Below, piece after piece: positions 1 through 9,566 of a DNA stretch of 44,775 nucleotides (positions within the stretch are counted from its first letter, which is position 1; every line of letters begins with the position of its first letter). Made by a program: the position numbers and the translations under genes. The notes beneath the pieces are model-generated. The model saw nothing but the letters and a program-made list of their open reading frames with translations, ran no database searches and was not told the origin of the DNA. Source of the stretch: Candidatus Aminicenantota bacterium (GTDB taxonomy: Bacteria; Acidobacteriota; Aminicenantia; Aminicenantales; Aminicenantaceae); the NCBI GenBank assembly GCA_016926925.1, contig JAFGNQ010000138.1:1-44775 (forward strand), read 5' to 3'.

Positions 1-1346
1 GGCTTCCCGAGCAAACCGCGAGAGGGTGGGGCCGCACTCCGCATGAGCGCCACCACTCCGGCTGCAATAGGCGCCGCCAAGGAAGTCCCGGCCACATACA
101 AATTTTTCATCCCTTTCATGTAGACCGGGACCAGGACAAAAACATCTTGGGAGGGAGCGGCCACATCGACGAAATCTCCGGGGACGGAATAAGGCCAGGC
201 CCGAATTTTATCCCTATCCTTCTCCACGCCACCGATCAGAAGGACTTCCTTATCGAAGGCGCGGTAGAGCGTTTCTTCAGGCCTGAGACCGAGGTGAACC
301 CGTGGGATGTTGCCGGCAGAGCTGCAGATGACCACATTGTGTTCGTTGGCGTACCGGACGGCTTCTCCGACAACAGGTTCCGCAGGCAGGAGCCGTGAGC
401 TCTTGGAAATGACGTGGGCTCCATGATGTACGGCCCAGTAAATTCCGGCCGCTGCCTGTTCCGTAAGCCAGTAATCAAAGGGAGGATCGTTCATGGTGTC
501 GGAGTCATGAATGCGGATAGGCATGATCTTGCACTCCGGTGCGATCGCCAAAAGAGCGGATGAGACACCGGTGCCGTGCAGCCCGTAGTCGATCATGGGA
601 GGATTTTCCTCGCTCCACGGAGGAGTCGTTTTCCCCACGAAATTGACTCCGGGGATGGTCCTCTTTTCAAAAAGGGAGTTGTAGGGATCGATTCCGGAAT
701 CGATCACGGCCACGACAACACCTTCTCCTCTAGTGATCGACCAGCATTCCCGGGCCTTAACGGCATCGATTCCCCATTGGGACTCAAGGTCCGATTCTAT
801 CTCATTTGTGAACCATTTCTCTTTGGGATAATCAGGCAGTTCCGTCTTTACGCTATAGCCCAGAGTCTGCAGCACCAAATCCAGAGTCGATTTCCCTTGG
901 TTGTGGGGCAGCATCATGGCAAAATCAGCCTGAGGCTGTTTGCGGAAAAGAGAACCGACAAACCGAGCAGCATAATCCCGGGCCAGAGCGATAAATTTTT
1001 CTTTGAAAAATTGCAGCGAAGATTCATCTCCTTTTTGTATGAGGGAAGCATAAACCGGCTCATCTTTTTGATAGGCCAGAATCATAATCCGTTCAAATAG
1101 TGAAGGGATTTCTTTCGATGCGTTGGCAATTCTTTCCAGGTCCTCAGGCCTCAATTCCACTTTCCGAAAATGTTTCTCCAAAATTTTATCGACCGTGCTG
1201 AAAAACTCGGCCCTGGCCTCTTTGAAAATTTGATTGAGCCGGTTTTCAGTTTCTTGTCTAATCTGTCCTGCTCTCGCAGGAACAAAGACAATTGCAAAAT
1301 TGAGAATGATGGCTATCCGAAAAATACAGAGTAATCGTTGTTTCAT
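1..1346 (-). CDS. S8 subtilisin-like serine protease, exported (3' end cut by window)
   Basis: An exported serine protease predicted to cut proteins outside the cytoplasm. Translating the minus strand from an ATG at 1346 gives an open frame to the window edge, about 448 residues. It has an N-terminal hydrophobic signal sequence (MKQRLLCIFRIAIILNFAIV), then a helical domain of about 150 residues, then the subtilase fold. The catalytic triad is complete: Asp216 in VIDSGID, His257 in LHGTGVSS and Ser422 in GTSLAAP. The oxyanion asparagine is present in SSAGN. The helical N-terminal domain matches the three tandem S8 genes at 14182-18753, so this is a fourth paralogue and the most canonical one. 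It lies 179 bp downstream of the amidohydrolase pair on the same strand. The C-terminus is beyond the window. The 'shadow' frames on the opposite strand are not coding. Confidence 0.9.
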   Translation of the reverse strand, partial: MKQRLLCIFRIAIILNFAIVFVPARAGQIRQETENRLNQIFKEARAEFFSTVDKILEKHFRKVELRPEDLERIANASKEIPSLFERIMILAYQKDEPVYASLIQKGDESSLQFFKEKFIALARDYAARFVGSLFRKQPQADFAMMLPHNQGKSTLDLVLQTLGYSVKTELPDYPKEKWFTNEIESDLESQWGIDAVKARECWSITRGEGVVVAVIDSGIDPYNSLFEKRTIPGVNFVGKTTPPWSEENPPMIDYGLHGTGVSSALLAIAPECKIMPIRIHDSDTMNDPPFDYWLTEQAAAGIYWAVHHGAHVISKSSRLLPAEPVVGEAVRYANEHNVVICSSAGNIPRVHLGLRPEETLYRAFDKEVLLIGGVEKDRDKIRAWPYSVPGDFVDVAAPSQDVFVLVPVYMKGMKNLYVAGTSLAAPIAAGVVALMRSAAPPSRGLLGK

Positions 1347-1525
1347 TATAATCCTCAAACTATCGGCATTCCTTTCCGATAAAACTCGGCAACATATGAA
1401 TTTTCCTCTCGGTTCACTGTAGAATAGGACGGGCAAAAGGAAACCATTGTGCCATTATTCCTCAAATGACTCCGATCATAAAACAACTAGAACAACCGGA
1501 TTCTTTTTTTCTTAAGGTTTTTTTA

Positions 1526-4051
1526 CTACAGATTTTCTCTCTCGCTTCTTTGATAGATCAACCTCCCGTCAATGAAGACGGCCTCGGGAATGGATCGCGT
1601 TTGAAAAGGATGCCCCCTCAGAATGAGAATATCCGCATCCTTTCCCGGTTCCAGGCTTCCGACTCTATCTTCGCATCCGATAATCCTGGCTGCATCGATG
1701 GTGACAGCCCGCAAAGCAGCATCTTCGGACATACCGTTTTTGTAGACATAAGCTGCAATCTCCAGGGGATCGGCGCCCATCAAGCCCATGGGAATATACC
1801 AGATGAAATAATCACTCAGAGTGAAGTTCACCGGAATACCGGCTTTGCTTAAAATGACCGGGTTTTTTTCGCTGAAATCCCTGTCTTCGATATTTCCCCC
1901 GCCTCTGAATACGGTTTCCAACACTACGGGAATTTTCCTTTTCTTGATCTCATCGACAATCTTATAAGCTTCGGAAGCACCCGTAAGGACTATTTTCAAG
2001 CCGAATTCGTCTGCGATGCGCAAAGCCGTTAAAATGTCATCTTTTCTTTCACAATGCATCATCAGGGGCATTTCCCCGTTCACAACCGGAAGAAGAGCTT
2101 CCAAAGACAAATCTCTGGGTGGAGTCGAATCATCGTTCCCCTTTTTAGAGATCTCAATTTTATCTCGGTATTCCTGAGCCTTGACAAGTGTCTCTCTCAG
2201 AAGAGCCGCAATACCCATACGCGTCGACGGCATGGAATTTTTTCTCTTGGCGGAAGATCCGAGACCGACCATCATCACGGAATTGTCTTTGACAATCATT
2301 TTGTCTACTACGGAACCTGCCGTTTTTATGACAATCCCTTGTCCCCCGATGACATTTCTATCCCCCGGGGTGACCTGGATCGTGGTCACGCCGAGTTTGC
2401 GGGCGGATGAAAAAAGCGGATCCTGGGGTTCGAGCGCGTGTTTTATTTCCAATTCCGGAGCAATGGCTTTGAACATTTCATCCCGGGAACTCCGGTGACT
2501 TGCATCGGCCGAAAGGCCGACTTCCGATCTTGCCGAAATGAGGCCGGGCATAACGACAAACTCACGAGCATCGACAATCTTGTACTCCTTGGGAATGGGA
2601 ATGTGTTCTCCAACTTTTTCAATCTTTCCATTTTTGACCAGAACTATTCCATCTTTGATGCGAGGACCGGCCATGGTGATGACGGTTCCCGCCCTTATCG
2701 CGAAAGTCTTATTCTCAGAGATCTCTAGAGGTTGTGAGAACCCTTCTTTTGCCTGTTTTATCGTTGTATGGAAAGTGGTTCCTTCTTGAGTTCCTTTTTG
2801 GTACTCGATTCGCCCGTCGATCATGACTTTTTCGACTGAGGTCAAAAGCTCGAACGGCTCTCCATCCAGGAAGACCAGGTCGGCAGCTTTTCCCTCTTCT
2901 ATGCTCCCGATTCTATCGTCCAAACCTTCGGCCTCCGCTCCGCGTATGGTGATGGCCTTCAAAGCATGGTCTTCCAGCATTCCGTACCGGACACAGAGAG
3001 CGGCGGTGTGGAGGAGATGCTGTTGCCCGGGTTGGCGCCCGGCAACGGCATCTATTTGGAGAGAGACATTGGCACCGGCATTCGCCAGAATTGCCGGAAC
3101 GTTTTTAAAGACCAGGGTGTCATCGTAATAGCTGGAAAACATGGCCGGTCCGCAATTGAAATGAACATCCTTCCTCTTTGCCAGTTTGTCTTTGATGAGA
3201 TAGGCCCACTGACAGTGCGCCAATATCAACCTGAGATTGAACTCATCGGCCAGGCGGATGCAGCTCATGATCTCCGATGCGGTGTTGATATGGATATGGA
3301 CCGGAATTTCTCTTTTTAGGGCCATGACCAGGACATCCTTTCCCAAATCCCGGGCCGGAGGATTTACTTTTTCCCCGGCATCGAGGTCCTTTCTGAATTG
3401 TTCCCAATTCTCCATGTAGGTCTGAGCTTCGACGAATGCTTTTCGGGCAAGATGATAGACCCCCATCATGCTCGTCGGCATGCGGTTATACCTGCCGTGA
3501 TACTGAATGGGATTTCCCTCAATCGTCATTTTAAGATCGCAGATTTCCTTAAGGATCATACCATCCGGATCTGCGTTCTTTAATTTTACCGCGATGCTCG
3601 TGCCGCCAATAACGTTTCCGCTGCCGGGACGGGAGACGATGGTGGTGACCCCTCCGGCCAAGGCCGTCTTGAGAGCCGGATCATCGAAATTGAAAGAATC
3701 GAGGGCTCTGACCTGAGGCGTTACCGGATCGGTCATCTCATTTCCGTCTTCATTTTCAGGAACACCGGGCACACTGTAGACCCCGAGGTGAGAATGGATA
3801 TCGATCAATCCCGGGATAACGATACCGGCCTCGATCGTTTTTGCCCCTTTTGGTACAGTTAAGTTTTCCCCCAACCGGATAATCTTCCCGTTTTTGACGA
3901 GTATCATCCCCTGGGTAATCACTCCCCGGGTAGCCGTGTATATTTTTCCCGCTTTAATAACGGTTGTATCTTCAGCAGCCCGGATCACAGGACTAAAGAG
4001 AAAGAGCAAGGAAACCAACAAAAGAGAATGACTTTTTATTGCATTTCTCAT
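1526..4051 (-). CDS. Exported double-domain amidohydrolase (second of pair)
   Basis: A secreted metal-dependent hydrolase of the imidazolonepropionase-like amidohydrolase superfamily; the substrate is unknown. The start chosen is the ATG at 4051, which gives a signal peptide beginning MRNAIKSHSLLLVSLL, overlaps the upstream stop by four bases (ATGA), and has a GGAG about ten bases upstream. A longer start at 4078 would add a charged, non-signal leader. The 841-residue product has two amidohydrolase modules. The first (about 30-430) has the HxH metal motif (IDIHSHLG), a later VHIH and LAHC, and the closing GSIEEGKAADLVFLDGEPF. The second (about 440-841) has the same layout, but HSH is replaced by RSE and AHC by TGA; it keeps MMHCERKDD and the GSLEPGKDADILILRGHPF tail. 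The second module is therefore probably structural or inactive. It is closely related in sequence and identical in length to the upstream gene. Confidence 0.88.
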   Translation of the reverse strand: MRNAIKSHSLLLVSLLFLFSPVIRAAEDTTVIKAGKIYTATRGVITQGMILVKNGKIIRLGENLTVPKGAKTIEAGIVIPGLIDIHSHLGVYSVPGVPENEDGNEMTDPVTPQVRALDSFNFDDPALKTALAGGVTTIVSRPGSGNVIGGTSIAVKLKNADPDGMILKEICDLKMTIEGNPIQYHGRYNRMPTSMMGVYHLARKAFVEAQTYMENWEQFRKDLDAGEKVNPPARDLGKDVLVMALKREIPVHIHINTASEIMSCIRLADEFNLRLILAHCQWAYLIKDKLAKRKDVHFNCGPAMFSSYYDDTLVFKNVPAILANAGANVSLQIDAVAGRQPGQQHLLHTAALCVRYGMLEDHALKAITIRGAEAEGLDDRIGSIEEGKAADLVFLDGEPFELLTSVEKVMIDGRIEYQKGTQEGTTFHTTIKQAKEGFSQPLEISENKTFAIRAGTVITMAGPRIKDGIVLVKNGKIEKVGEHIPIPKEYKIVDAREFVVMPGLISARSEVGLSADASHRSSRDEMFKAIAPELEIKHALEPQDPLFSSARKLGVTTIQVTPGDRNVIGGQGIVIKTAGSVVDKMIVKDNSVMMVGLGSSAKRKNSMPSTRMGIAALLRETLVKAQEYRDKIEISKKGNDDSTPPRDLSLEALLPVVNGEMPLMMHCERKDDILTALRIADEFGLKIVLTGASEAYKIVDEIKKRKIPVVLETVFRGGGNIEDRDFSEKNPVILSKAGIPVNFTLSDYFIWYIPMGLMGADPLEIAAYVYKNGMSEDAALRAVTIDAARIIGCEDRVGSLEPGKDADILILRGHPFQTRSIPEAVFIDGRLIYQRSERENL

Positions 4052-6573
4052 TGGATATGTTCTCCTTCTTCTTTGCAATAGACCAGCTTTCCGTTAATAA
4101 ACACCGCCTGGGGTAAGGAGCGCACTCTGAGGGGATGCCCTCTCAAAATCAAAAAATCGGCATCTTTTCCCGGTTCCAGGCTCCCCACCCTATCGCTCAG
4201 GCCGATGATTCCGGCCGCATCTATGGTAATGGCCCGGAGAGCGGCATCTTCCGTCATCCCATGCTTGACGGCCAAAGCGGCGATTTCCAGGAGATCTCCT
4301 CCACCCCAGGAGACGGCCGGACGAGTCCACTGCCCCCCTTCTTCCGGCTTGAAGGCAACGCGAATACCGGCAGAGGCTAAAATTGAAGGGTTTCTTTTAG
4401 AGAAATCTCTATCATCCGCCCACTGCGATCTCCGGTAGACTCTTTCCAGAACGACGGGAATATCCTTCTCTTTGATCTCTTCAGCCGCCTTATATGCGTC
4501 GGTCGCTCCGGCCAAAATTATTTTCAGATGGAATTCATCGGCAATCCCCAGGGCTGTCAGGATATCGTCCTTTCTTTCGCAATGAATCAGAGCCGGAATT
4601 TCCCCCTTCAAAACAGGCAGCAAAGCCTCCATAGAAAAATCCCTGTTGGAATTCGGCCCTATCTCCTGTGTTTTCTTCTGTTCATCGTATTCCCTGGCCC
4701 TGATCAATGTTTCCCTGAGAAGAGAGGCGACTCCCATCCGAGTCGATGGCATTTGATTTCTTCGCTTGGCGGAATCGCCCAGTCCAAAGACCATGACAGC
4801 CTTCTCCCTGACAACCATCTCATCGGCGACCATACCTGAGTTTTTGATGATACAGCCCTGTCCGCCGATGACATTCTTGTTCCCGGGAGTGACCATAGCC
4901 GTGGTGACCCCAAGCTGGCGGGCAAAAGTGAAATCCGGAGATTGGGGGTCGATGGCATGCTTCACTTCCATTTCCGGCACAACCGGTTTGGCCGTCTCAT
5001 CCACAGAACTGATACGCCTCCAGTTGACACCGATTCCGACATAAGACCGGGAATTGACCAATCCCGGCATCACCACGAACTCCCCGGCATCGAGGACCGG
5101 CCAGCCCTCAGGGATCGACACATCGCTCCCGATCTTTTCAATTTTCCCCTCTTTAATCAAAAGCACGCCTTCTTTAAGCGGAGGACCGGTCATAGTGAAG
5201 GCGGCGCCGAATTTCACGGCGAACTCTTTGGGGTTCTCAAATCGAGGCGGCAACAACAGCTCGTCCAGGGAATCGGGAATGGAGGTTTCAAATTTCGAGT
5301 GTCTTTCCTCATCGCTGCGGTATTCGATCCTGCCGTCGATCATCACCGTCTCGACTGAAGTGGTCATCTCGAAAGGTTCCCCATTTAAAAATACGAGGTC
5401 GGCATCTTTCCCCTCTTCGATACTCCCGATTCTATGGTCCAAATTCACTCCTTTGGCGCCGTGAATGGTCACAGCCTTCAGTGCATCCTCTTTGTTCAGT
5501 CCGTAGCGAACGGCCATGGAGGCAAGATAAAGCAGATTGGACTGAAACTCTCCGACCGTATCGGCTTGGAGCGATATCGGAATTCCTGCATCGGCCAGTA
5601 TGGCCGCATTGTTTCTGAGCCTGAGTCCATCCTGGTAATACGTTTGCAGTTGGGTGGGGCCGACATTGAGATGGACATCCTTCCTTTTCGCCAATTCATC
5701 GACGACAAGATAAGCCAGGGGAACATGCGCCAGTGTAAGTTGAAGATTGAACTCGTCGGCCAGCCGGATGGCGCTCATGATTTCCGAAGCCGTGATTACA
5801 TGAACATGTACGGGAATCTCTCTCTTCAAAGCCATGACGAGAGCATCTTTTCCTAAATCCCTATGGGGAGGGACGGCCTCTTTCCCGGCTTTTTTATCGC
5901 TGTCATATTTTTCCCATTCCCGCATGTATTGCCGAGCTTCGATGAAAGCCTTTCGGGCAAGAAAATAGACGGTCATCAGGCTTGAGGGCATGCGATTCTT
6001 CCTGCCGTAAAATTCGACCGGATTGTACTCTATCGTCATTTTCAAATCGCAAATTTCTTTCAATATCATCTGTTCCGGCGGAGCGTCCTTCAGTTTGACC
6101 GCTATGCTTGTCCCCCCGATGATATTGGCGCTGCCGGGACGGGAAACGATTGTCGTAACTCCGCCGGAGAGGGCCATCCTCAAATGGGGATCACTAAAAT
6201 TGAAAGAATCCAAAGCCCGAAGCTGGGGAGTGATGGGATCGGTTACTTCATTTCCATCCATATTGGCTTCTACAAGAGGCAAGGTAAACACTCCGGCATG
6301 CGAGTGCATGTCAACGAGACCCGGAATGACGGTATCGGCCTCGATTGCGACAGCATCCGAAGGAACAGGAAAATTTTTGCCGACACGGATTATTTTTCCT
6401 TCCTCGATCAAGATCATTCCGTCTTCGATCACACCCTCAGACCCGGCTGTATGTATCTTATGAGCCCGGATAACAGTCGTATTTTTGCAAACGAGATCAC
6501 TGGGGCATAATAAGATTGAAATAATAAAGAATCCCAATAAACATCTGCAGCCATATTTGAGTCTATAGGGCAT
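4048..6573 (-). CDS. Exported double-domain amidohydrolase (first of pair)
   Basis: Paralogue of the following gene and first in a two-gene operon. The start at 6573 is supported by GGAGG six bases upstream and by a signal sequence starting MPYRLKYGCRCLLGFFIISI; the longer frame from 6609 lacks this support. It is 841 residues long. Module one carries His90 and His92 in VDMHSHAG, a later VHVHVITASE and LAHVPLAY, and an aspartate in LQADTVGEF, which are the usual amidohydrolase metal and catalytic positions. Module two retains the fold signature (VMPGLVNSRSYVG, GSLEPGKDADFLILRGHP) but has NSRSY where DMHSH is expected and LAGATDAY where LAHVPLAY is expected, so its metal site looks lost. Members of this superfamily in peptide degraders often act on cyclic amides or dipeptides; that role is inference here. 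Confidence 0.88.
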   Translation of the reverse strand: MPYRLKYGCRCLLGFFIISILLCPSDLVCKNTTVIRAHKIHTAGSEGVIEDGMILIEEGKIIRVGKNFPVPSDAVAIEADTVIPGLVDMHSHAGVFTLPLVEANMDGNEVTDPITPQLRALDSFNFSDPHLRMALSGGVTTIVSRPGSANIIGGTSIAVKLKDAPPEQMILKEICDLKMTIEYNPVEFYGRKNRMPSSLMTVYFLARKAFIEARQYMREWEKYDSDKKAGKEAVPPHRDLGKDALVMALKREIPVHVHVITASEIMSAIRLADEFNLQLTLAHVPLAYLVVDELAKRKDVHLNVGPTQLQTYYQDGLRLRNNAAILADAGIPISLQADTVGEFQSNLLYLASMAVRYGLNKEDALKAVTIHGAKGVNLDHRIGSIEEGKDADLVFLNGEPFEMTTSVETVMIDGRIEYRSDEERHSKFETSIPDSLDELLLPPRFENPKEFAVKFGAAFTMTGPPLKEGVLLIKEGKIEKIGSDVSIPEGWPVLDAGEFVVMPGLVNSRSYVGIGVNWRRISSVDETAKPVVPEMEVKHAIDPQSPDFTFARQLGVTTAMVTPGNKNVIGGQGCIIKNSGMVADEMVVREKAVMVFGLGDSAKRRNQMPSTRMGVASLLRETLIRAREYDEQKKTQEIGPNSNRDFSMEALLPVLKGEIPALIHCERKDDILTALGIADEFHLKIILAGATDAYKAAEEIKEKDIPVVLERVYRRSQWADDRDFSKRNPSILASAGIRVAFKPEEGGQWTRPAVSWGGGDLLEIAALAVKHGMTEDAALRAITIDAAGIIGLSDRVGSLEPGKDADFLILRGHPLRVRSLPQAVFINGKLVYCKEEGEHIQ

Positions 6574-6975
6574 CTTTAACCTCCGCCGCCAAAATATTTC
6601 AAAAAACAATTTTTATGCGCTTCTATGCGAAAAATGCCTATCAAAATAATGATTACTTAGATTATCAATAAAACACAACAGAGTGAATCTGATGGTATGG
6701 ATGAAGCGAATTGAAGATTTAGCCTTCCCGAGTTGTTCTTCGAGGGAACCCGGCGAAGCCGGGCAGCAAGAACTTAGTAAGCACGAAAGGACTGAGGAAA
6801 TGGCCATAAAAATGGGGACTGAGCGTAGACATTCCATTAGATTCATTGTGTTGCTCTCTATTGGACATGTGTCCTCATCATTACGATAGGCTAAAAAATA
6901 ACGAGAACAGATTACTTTAAAGCGTCATAACATTATGCAAATTGGTTTTCGGGGATGAAGGGGCCGATTGTGATA
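6574..6975. other. Non-coding stretch with a GC hairpin; possible element remnant
   Basis: About 400 bases without a convincing gene. It contains a strong short hairpin near 6749-6763 (CCCGGC-GAA-GCCGGG) preceded by GAGGGAA. A similar AGGGAACCCGGCGAA string occurs at 13961-13975 in another gene-free stretch. A 68-codon plus-strand frame and a 77-codon minus-strand frame cross it, but neither has a good ribosome site or a recognisable product. The promoter of the amidohydrolase operon presumably lies in its left part; I see no clear -35/-10 pair. Confidence 0.35.
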
Positions 6976-7009
6976 AAAAGGGAGGCTCAGACGCGTAAGC
7001 CTCCCTTTT
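6976..7009 (-). terminator. Rho-independent terminator of the TonB receptor gene
   Basis: A perfect 12-bp inverted repeat (AAAAGGGAGGCT / AGCCTCCCTTTT) with a 10-base loop. Read on the minus strand it ends in a run of five T. It lies 17 bases after the receptor stop codon, as expected for an intrinsic terminator. Confidence 0.92.
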
Positions 7010-7025
7010 GAATCAACTGAACAAT

Positions 7026-9254
7026 TTAGCGAAACTTGATCTCAAAACCGAACTGAATCCATCTCCTTGGGTTGGGCATCTCTTTCCGGTCCCAGTAGAG
7101 CTGGTCGAAGATGTTGTAGGCATCGAGAATCAAGGCCACGCGAAATGACTCGGATAAATCAAAACCCTTGGACAATCTCAAATCGACTAGCCAAACTTTA
7201 TCTCTCGGTTCAAAAAGCTCTCTGCTGTCAGCGTCTTCATTCCACCACAGCCATCTGCCGCGCAGGTTGGCGAAAAAATCCCACTTGGGATTGCTGTACT
7301 TCAAGCCCGACTTCCAGGATCTGGTCGGAATGTATTCGAGCCTCACGCCCTCGCTGGCGTTTTCATGTTTGTTGTAGTTCGTCGCCAAATAGGCTGAGAA
7401 CCCGCCCGGAACGATGACACCCAGCTCGGCCTCATAGCCTTTCCGGTCGAACTCGGCGGCGTTTCCCCAGGTATACCTTCCCGCTGCATCTGGACCAACC
7501 CGAACAATGCCGTCTGTCATTTTGTGGAAATAGCCGGAAAATTTCACCCAGACGAACTCCAGCTCCTGGGATTCGAAACCCGCACTGTAAGCCCAGGCTC
7601 TCTCAGGCAACAGCTCCTTATTGGGGAGGATCAAGTCAACATAAGATTCTCCCAGAGTGTACCAGAGCGGCGGAACTCTAAAGGTGCGGGCCACATTCGC
7701 CCGTAAAATGGTGGCTTTGGCAACATTGAGGTTCGCGCCAATTGAAGGGCTGAGCTGGCTGCCGAAGGAGCTGTCGTAGTCGTACCTGAGTCCCCCATTG
7801 AATGCCAAGGGTCCGATCCTGTATCCCATATTCACGAACGGGGCAAAATTATCGACGTAAATGATGGGTTGGTCGAGAATGTAATCGCTGAAATCCGCTT
7901 TGACACGGTAGTAATCCATTCCGGCTACAAGAGAGAACATGGTGTTTGGGTTATAGGCCCCTTTCACGGTAAATCCCAACTTCTGGTCCATAAAGGAGGA
8001 TTCGTCTCGCATCCCTGTGGGACCATTGATAAACCCCCCTTCGAGGTATATCTGAGCGAAGGTTCCATTCATCCGGTTAAACTTCAACTGTGCTTCCACA
8101 TTCAAGGCCGGGGCCAACAGCGTCGAAAACTTAATTGAAGCAGCTTGGGATGAGGATTCGACATCATTGTTGTAGTTCCAGTAGTAGGGAAATCCATAGG
8201 GAACGAACCAATCCGTTTCTAAAAAAGTGCGATCGAAGATATCCACTTTATTGTAGCTGTAGAGGAAATCCAAGTAGGTGGTATCGCTGATGTCATAACC
8301 GAATTTAGCAAAAAGGCTGAAGTTTTTCTCTCTTCCATCGATCGTGAACAGTTCATGATCCTCCCGCTTGAAGCCCACCATGTAGCCAAGCTTCTCGTAA
8401 GTGCCGATGACATTACCCGAATAACGGATGATTTCTCCAGCCTGGGGAAGGGCACTGGCATTCTCATAATCCTGCTCACCATGGTGACCGAAGGTGCCTT
8501 TAAGCGTGAATTCCGGCTTGGCCATATCCCTGGGGCGCTTGGTCACGAGGTTGATGATGCCTCCCATATTGGAGCCCCAGACGGATGAAGCGCCCCCTTT
8601 TATGACTTCGACCTGCTCCAGCATCTCCTCTGGATAGGCATTCAGCAGGCTCCAGTTCGTGATGGAAGCCGTGACATCGACTCCATCGACCATCTTTTTG
8701 ATATAGACATCGTCGTAGCCGTTGATGGACATGAACATGCCTACCGATGAGAGCCCGTTGCCTGTCTCCACATCGACGCCGGTAATATTGTTCAAAGCCT
8801 GGTAAACATTAAGAGTGGGAGTTTCTTCGAGTTCCGTAGCAGTCAGGATCTCGATATTCATCGGCACTTTCTGGAGGCTTTCAATTTCCCTTCGCGCAGT
8901 CACTGTCATCTCATGGGCAAAGCCCATCTTCATTGAAACTTCGAGATTCGTTGTCTCACCAGCTTGAACGGACACATCTTTAATTGTCTCGATAAGGTAC
9001 CCCGACAGCTCAAAGGTAACTTTGTAGACACCGGGCGGAATGTTCCCGATGGCAAAATTCCCATCTGCATCCGCTGAGCCGTACTTGTTGGTTCCGATGA
9101 CGGCGATTCTCACCGTGGGAAGCGGAAATCCTTCGTTTTTATCGATGACCTTTCCCGTAAGAGTCCCCCCCGACTGCGCCCATAAAGCTACTCCAGCCGA
9201 AAGGATAAACATCATCGAAATCACAACAGCAAGCAATTTCATTGGCTTTTTCAT
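7026..9254 (-). CDS. TonB-dependent outer-membrane receptor
   Basis: An outer-membrane gated beta-barrel that takes up a bound nutrient using TonB energy; the ligand cannot be read from the sequence. The start at 9254 has a near-perfect GAGGAGG five bases upstream and yields a signal peptide (MKKPMKLLAVVISMMF, ending about ALWAQ). The upstream extension in the same frame has no such support. The product is 742 residues. Order: signal (1-26), carboxypeptidase-like regulatory beta-sandwich (about 28-110: GTLTGKVIDKNEGFPLPTV to NIPPGVYKVTFELSGY), plug (about 120-240, with VEVIKGGASSVWGSNMGGI), then the barrel, rich in aromatic alternating strands and ending IQFGFEIKFR. No SusD-like lipoprotein is adjacent, so this is a solo receptor. 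It is followed by its own terminator and is divergent from an M28 peptidase gene, which suggests a link to peptide use. Confidence 0.93.
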   Translation of the reverse strand: MKKPMKLLAVVISMMFILSAGVALWAQSGGTLTGKVIDKNEGFPLPTVRIAVIGTNKYGSADADGNFAIGNIPPGVYKVTFELSGYLIETIKDVSVQAGETTNLEVSMKMGFAHEMTVTARREIESLQKVPMNIEILTATELEETPTLNVYQALNNITGVDVETGNGLSSVGMFMSINGYDDVYIKKMVDGVDVTASITNWSLLNAYPEEMLEQVEVIKGGASSVWGSNMGGIINLVTKRPRDMAKPEFTLKGTFGHHGEQDYENASALPQAGEIIRYSGNVIGTYEKLGYMVGFKREDHELFTIDGREKNFSLFAKFGYDISDTTYLDFLYSYNKVDIFDRTFLETDWFVPYGFPYYWNYNNDVESSSQAASIKFSTLLAPALNVEAQLKFNRMNGTFAQIYLEGGFINGPTGMRDESSFMDQKLGFTVKGAYNPNTMFSLVAGMDYYRVKADFSDYILDQPIIYVDNFAPFVNMGYRIGPLAFNGGLRYDYDSSFGSQLSPSIGANLNVAKATILRANVARTFRVPPLWYTLGESYVDLILPNKELLPERAWAYSAGFESQELEFVWVKFSGYFHKMTDGIVRVGPDAAGRYTWGNAAEFDRKGYEAELGVIVPGGFSAYLATNYNKHENASEGVRLEYIPTRSWKSGLKYSNPKWDFFANLRGRWLWWNEDADSRELFEPRDKVWLVDLRLSKGFDLSESFRVALILDAYNIFDQLYWDRKEMPNPRRWIQFGFEIKFR

Positions 9255-9566
9255 ACAGACCTCCTCTAAGGTACTTATTTGACATAAAGGACGAAAAACA
9301 TACGGAATGTGTGCCATTTCCTTGCGACTTTTTTTTACCCAGGATAGAATTTCCTGTCTAAGGTATGGATTTTGGCAAAAAAAACAGCCATAAACCGTCT
9401 TACTGGATGATTCAAACCGTATGAGGAAGAGATTGAAATGATAAGAGGCGGCTAAAATCATCACCATTGAAAAGCGCGATTGAACCGTATATATAATTAA
9501 TGGAAATGGATTTCCTCGATAATCAGAGAAAATTCTTATATTGAGCCTATCAAAAGGAGAGTCAAC
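9255..9566. promoter_or_regulatory. Divergent intergenic region with a candidate promoter
   Basis: This 312-base gap separates the TonB receptor (leftward) from the M28 peptidase (rightward), so it should carry both promoters. On the plus strand TTGAAA at 9467-9472 is followed after 17 bases by TATATA at 9490-9495 (overlapping a TATAAT at 9492). The ribosome site AAAAGGAG lies just before the peptidase ATG. No clear operator was seen. The promoter call is by consensus only. Confidence 0.35.

Noticed and set aside
9255..9467. An extended N-terminus for the TonB receptor
   Set aside because: The downstream ATG at 9254 has a strong GAGGAGG and directly begins a signal peptide.
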